The translations under genes and the position numbers were made by a program. 15,812 nt of DNA from DASSCW01 sp036556325. Its GTDB lineage: Bacteria; Chloroflexota; Limnocylindria; QHBO01. Under the pieces are notes generated by a model that saw only the letters and a list, made by a program, of their open reading frames with translations, was not told the DNA's origin and did no database searches. The stretch spans positions 1 through 15,812 of the forward strand of contig DATBJR010000080.1 in assembly GCA_036556325.1 (NCBI GenBank), given 5' to 3'. This document shows, one piece after another, positions 14,375 through 15,812 of this stretch (position 1 is the first letter of the stretch; each line of letters begins with the position of its first letter).

Positions 14375-15394
14375 CTAGGCCTCGCGATCCAGCTCAGCGG
14401 CCGCCGCCTCGTCCAGCTCGGCCGAGGCCGGCAGGTCCGATTCGTCGGCGTCGGAGCCTTCGGCGTCGGGGCTGATGAAGCCGCGCAGCGCGAGCCGCTC
14501 CTTCAGCTCGTCGAGGCTCTTGCGGCCGAAGTTGCGCATCCGCAGGAACTCGTCGTCGGAGAGGGCCAGCACCTGGCCGATCTTCGTGATGTTGTTGCGC
14601 TTGAGGCTGTTGTAGGCCCGCATCGGCAGGTCCAGCTCCTCGATCGGCGCGTCGAGCAGATTGGCGGCGACCGGAGCGGCAGCCTCCTCCTCGCCGGCCA
14701 GCGGGCGGCGGCTGATGTCGGTGAAGCGGCTGAACTCCTGGACCAAAATGTCCGCGGCCTGGCTCAGCGCGGCCTTGGGCGTGGTAGTGCCATCGGTCTC
14801 GATCTCGAGCGTGAGACGGTCGAAGTTCGTCATTTGGCCGACGCGCGTGTCGCTGACCACGAAATTCACGCGGCGCACCGGCGAGAAGATGGCATCCACC
14901 GGGATGATGCCGATGGGCATGTCCTCGGTGTGCTCCGCGGGGCGGTAGCCGACACCGGTCTCCACGGTCAGGTCCATCTCGATGGAGCCGGCGTCACTGT
15001 CCAGCGTCAGCAGGACGAGCTCCGGATTCACGATCTCGACATCCGCCGACTCGGCGATGTCGCCGGCCGTGACCGGGCCGGCGCCGTGCTTCACCAGCTT
15101 GAGCGTGACCGCGTGGCGGGCGAAGGAGCGCAGCCGCAGCTTCTTCACGTTCAGGACGATCTGCGTCACGTCCTCCTTGACGTTCGGCAGCGTGCTGAAC
15201 TCGTGGAAGACGTTGGCGATCTGGATGGAGGTGACGGCGGCGCCCTCCAGCGAATTCAGCAGGACGCGGCGCAGGGCGTTGCCCAGGGTGACGCCATAGC
15301 CATCCGCAAGCGGGTTGACCTCGAAGACGGAGAGGTTGTCCTCCGTCTCCGCCTCCTCGATGCGCGGGGCCGGCGTGGTCTCAAGTTCGATCAT
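14375..15394 (-). CDS. rpoA: DNA-directed RNA polymerase subunit alpha
   Basis: The alpha subunit dimerises to nucleate RNA polymerase assembly, and its C-terminal domain contacts UP elements and activators. At 339 residues it is close to the family norm. The N-terminal domain has the conserved LGNALRRVLL segment at residues 37-46. The C-terminal domain spans about 251-306, with the DNA-contacting pattern RAYNSLK (Arg259, matching E. coli Arg265) and the NFGRKS helix-hairpin-helix motif. After it comes a strongly acidic, Ala-rich tail of about 33 residues (307-339), longer than usual. The ATG start has a GGAG Shine-Dalgarno 13 bases upstream, slightly far but the only good start. rplQ follows 5 bases after the TAG stop, so the two are probably translationally coupled. 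Confidence 0.98.
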   Translation of the reverse strand: MIELETTPAPRIEEAETEDNLSVFEVNPLADGYGVTLGNALRRVLLNSLEGAAVTSIQIANVFHEFSTLPNVKEDVTQIVLNVKKLRLRSFARHAVTLKLVKHGAGPVTAGDIAESADVEIVNPELVLLTLDSDAGSIEMDLTVETGVGYRPAEHTEDMPIGIIPVDAIFSPVRRVNFVVSDTRVGQMTNFDRLTLEIETDGTTTPKAALSQAADILVQEFSRFTDISRRPLAGEEEAAAPVAANLLDAPIEELDLPMRAYNSLKRNNITKIGQVLALSDDEFLRMRNFGRKSLDELKERLALRGFISPDAEGSDADESDLPASAELDEAAAAELDREA

Positions 15395-15419
15395 GAACGG
15401 TACGTGACTCCTTCAGCGG

Positions 15420-15812
15420 CTAGCGCGAGTAGTACTCGACGACGAGCTGCTCGCTGAACTCCAGCGGCATCTGCTCGCGGGCCGGCTCGGTGAGGATCGA
15501 GCCCGTCAGCTTGGCCGCGTCGACGCTGACCCAGTCCGGGATCTGCGCCGCCTTGACGGTTTCGGATGCGGTCTTGAAGTACTCCCGCCCGCGCCGGCTT
15601 TCGCGGACCTCGACCTTGTCGCCGGCCTTGGTCGGATAGCTGGGGATGTTGGTGGGGCGGCCATTGACGGTGAAGTGGCCATGGCTGACCAGCTGGCGCG
15701 CCTCGGCCCGTGACCGGGCCAGGCCCATGCGGTAGACGACGTTGTCCAGCCGCATCTCGAGCATGCGCAGCAGCTCTTCGCCGGTCATCCCCTTGCGCTT
15801 CGAGGCCTTCGC
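15420..15812 (-). CDS. rpsD: 30S ribosomal protein S4, 3' part (5' end outside window)
   Basis: S4 binds 16S rRNA early in assembly of the small ribosomal subunit. The reading frame is open to the window edge and shows about the last 130 of a usual ~205 residues, so the N-terminal part is missing only because the window ends. The visible part begins AKASKRKGMTGEELL and contains the S4 RNA-binding domain (RLDNVVYRMGLARSRAEARQLVSHG), then the family-typical C-terminus ending VVEYYSR. The stop codon is TAG. The next gene, rpoA, starts 25 bases downstream, the common bacterial order. Identification rests on clear similarity to S4 from other bacteria, with no anomaly in the visible part. Confidence 0.97.
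   Translation of the reverse strand, partial: AKASKRKGMTGEELLRMLEMRLDNVVYRMGLARSRAEARQLVSHGHFTVNGRPTNIPSYPTKAGDKVEVRESRRGREYFKTASETVKAAQIPDWVSVDAAKLTGSILTEPAREQMPLEFSEQLVVEYYSR

Overview
This is a GC-rich (roughly 70% by eye) bacterial chromosomal segment with every gene on the minus strand. It should be read from the right edge (15812) to the left edge (1). The best fit is a Chloroflexota bacterium, possibly of the high-GC uncultured soil or freshwater classes. The reasons are the c-di-AMP/GlmM operon combined with a MutL-like ASKHA protein and its uncharacterised membrane partners, a neighbourhood I associate with Chloroflexota. This placement is from memory and was not checked. I saw no tRNA, rRNA, CRISPR array or mobile element, and no intergenic gap is longer than about 51 bases.

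Region 1 (15812 to 12308) is the tail of a ribosomal protein/RNA polymerase operon: rpsD (cut by the window edge), rpoA, rplQ, truA, rplM and rpsI. It ends in a perfect 10-bp GC-rich hairpin at 12276-12301.

Region 2 (12256 to 4474) is an envelope-precursor and c-di-AMP operon: cdaA, cdaR (ybbR), glmM, glmS, acpS, nnrD and alr. GlmS makes glucosamine-6-phosphate and GlmM converts it to glucosamine-1-phosphate for UDP-GlcNAc. Alr makes D-alanine for peptidoglycan. CdaA makes c-di-AMP, and in Firmicutes its activity is modulated by CdaR and GlmM. AcpS activates acyl carrier protein, and NnrD repairs hydrated NAD(P)H. Junctions are 0 to 14 bases or overlap, so a single transcript is likely.

Region 3 (4439 to 1) follows only 34 bases later, on the same strand. 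It is a tightly overlapping block of seven genes: a divergent macro-domain protein, an 82-residue protein, a membrane-anchored protein resembling DUF6754, a six-helix membrane protein, a membrane-anchored protein with a probable extracytoplasmic domain, a second six-helix membrane protein, and the N-terminal part of a MutL-like ASKHA protein running off the left edge. No mutase is visible nearby. The block looks like an undescribed membrane complex with a cytoplasmic ATPase-fold partner, and it is the most interesting part of the window. Its role is unknown; position suggests, but does not prove, a link to the cell envelope.
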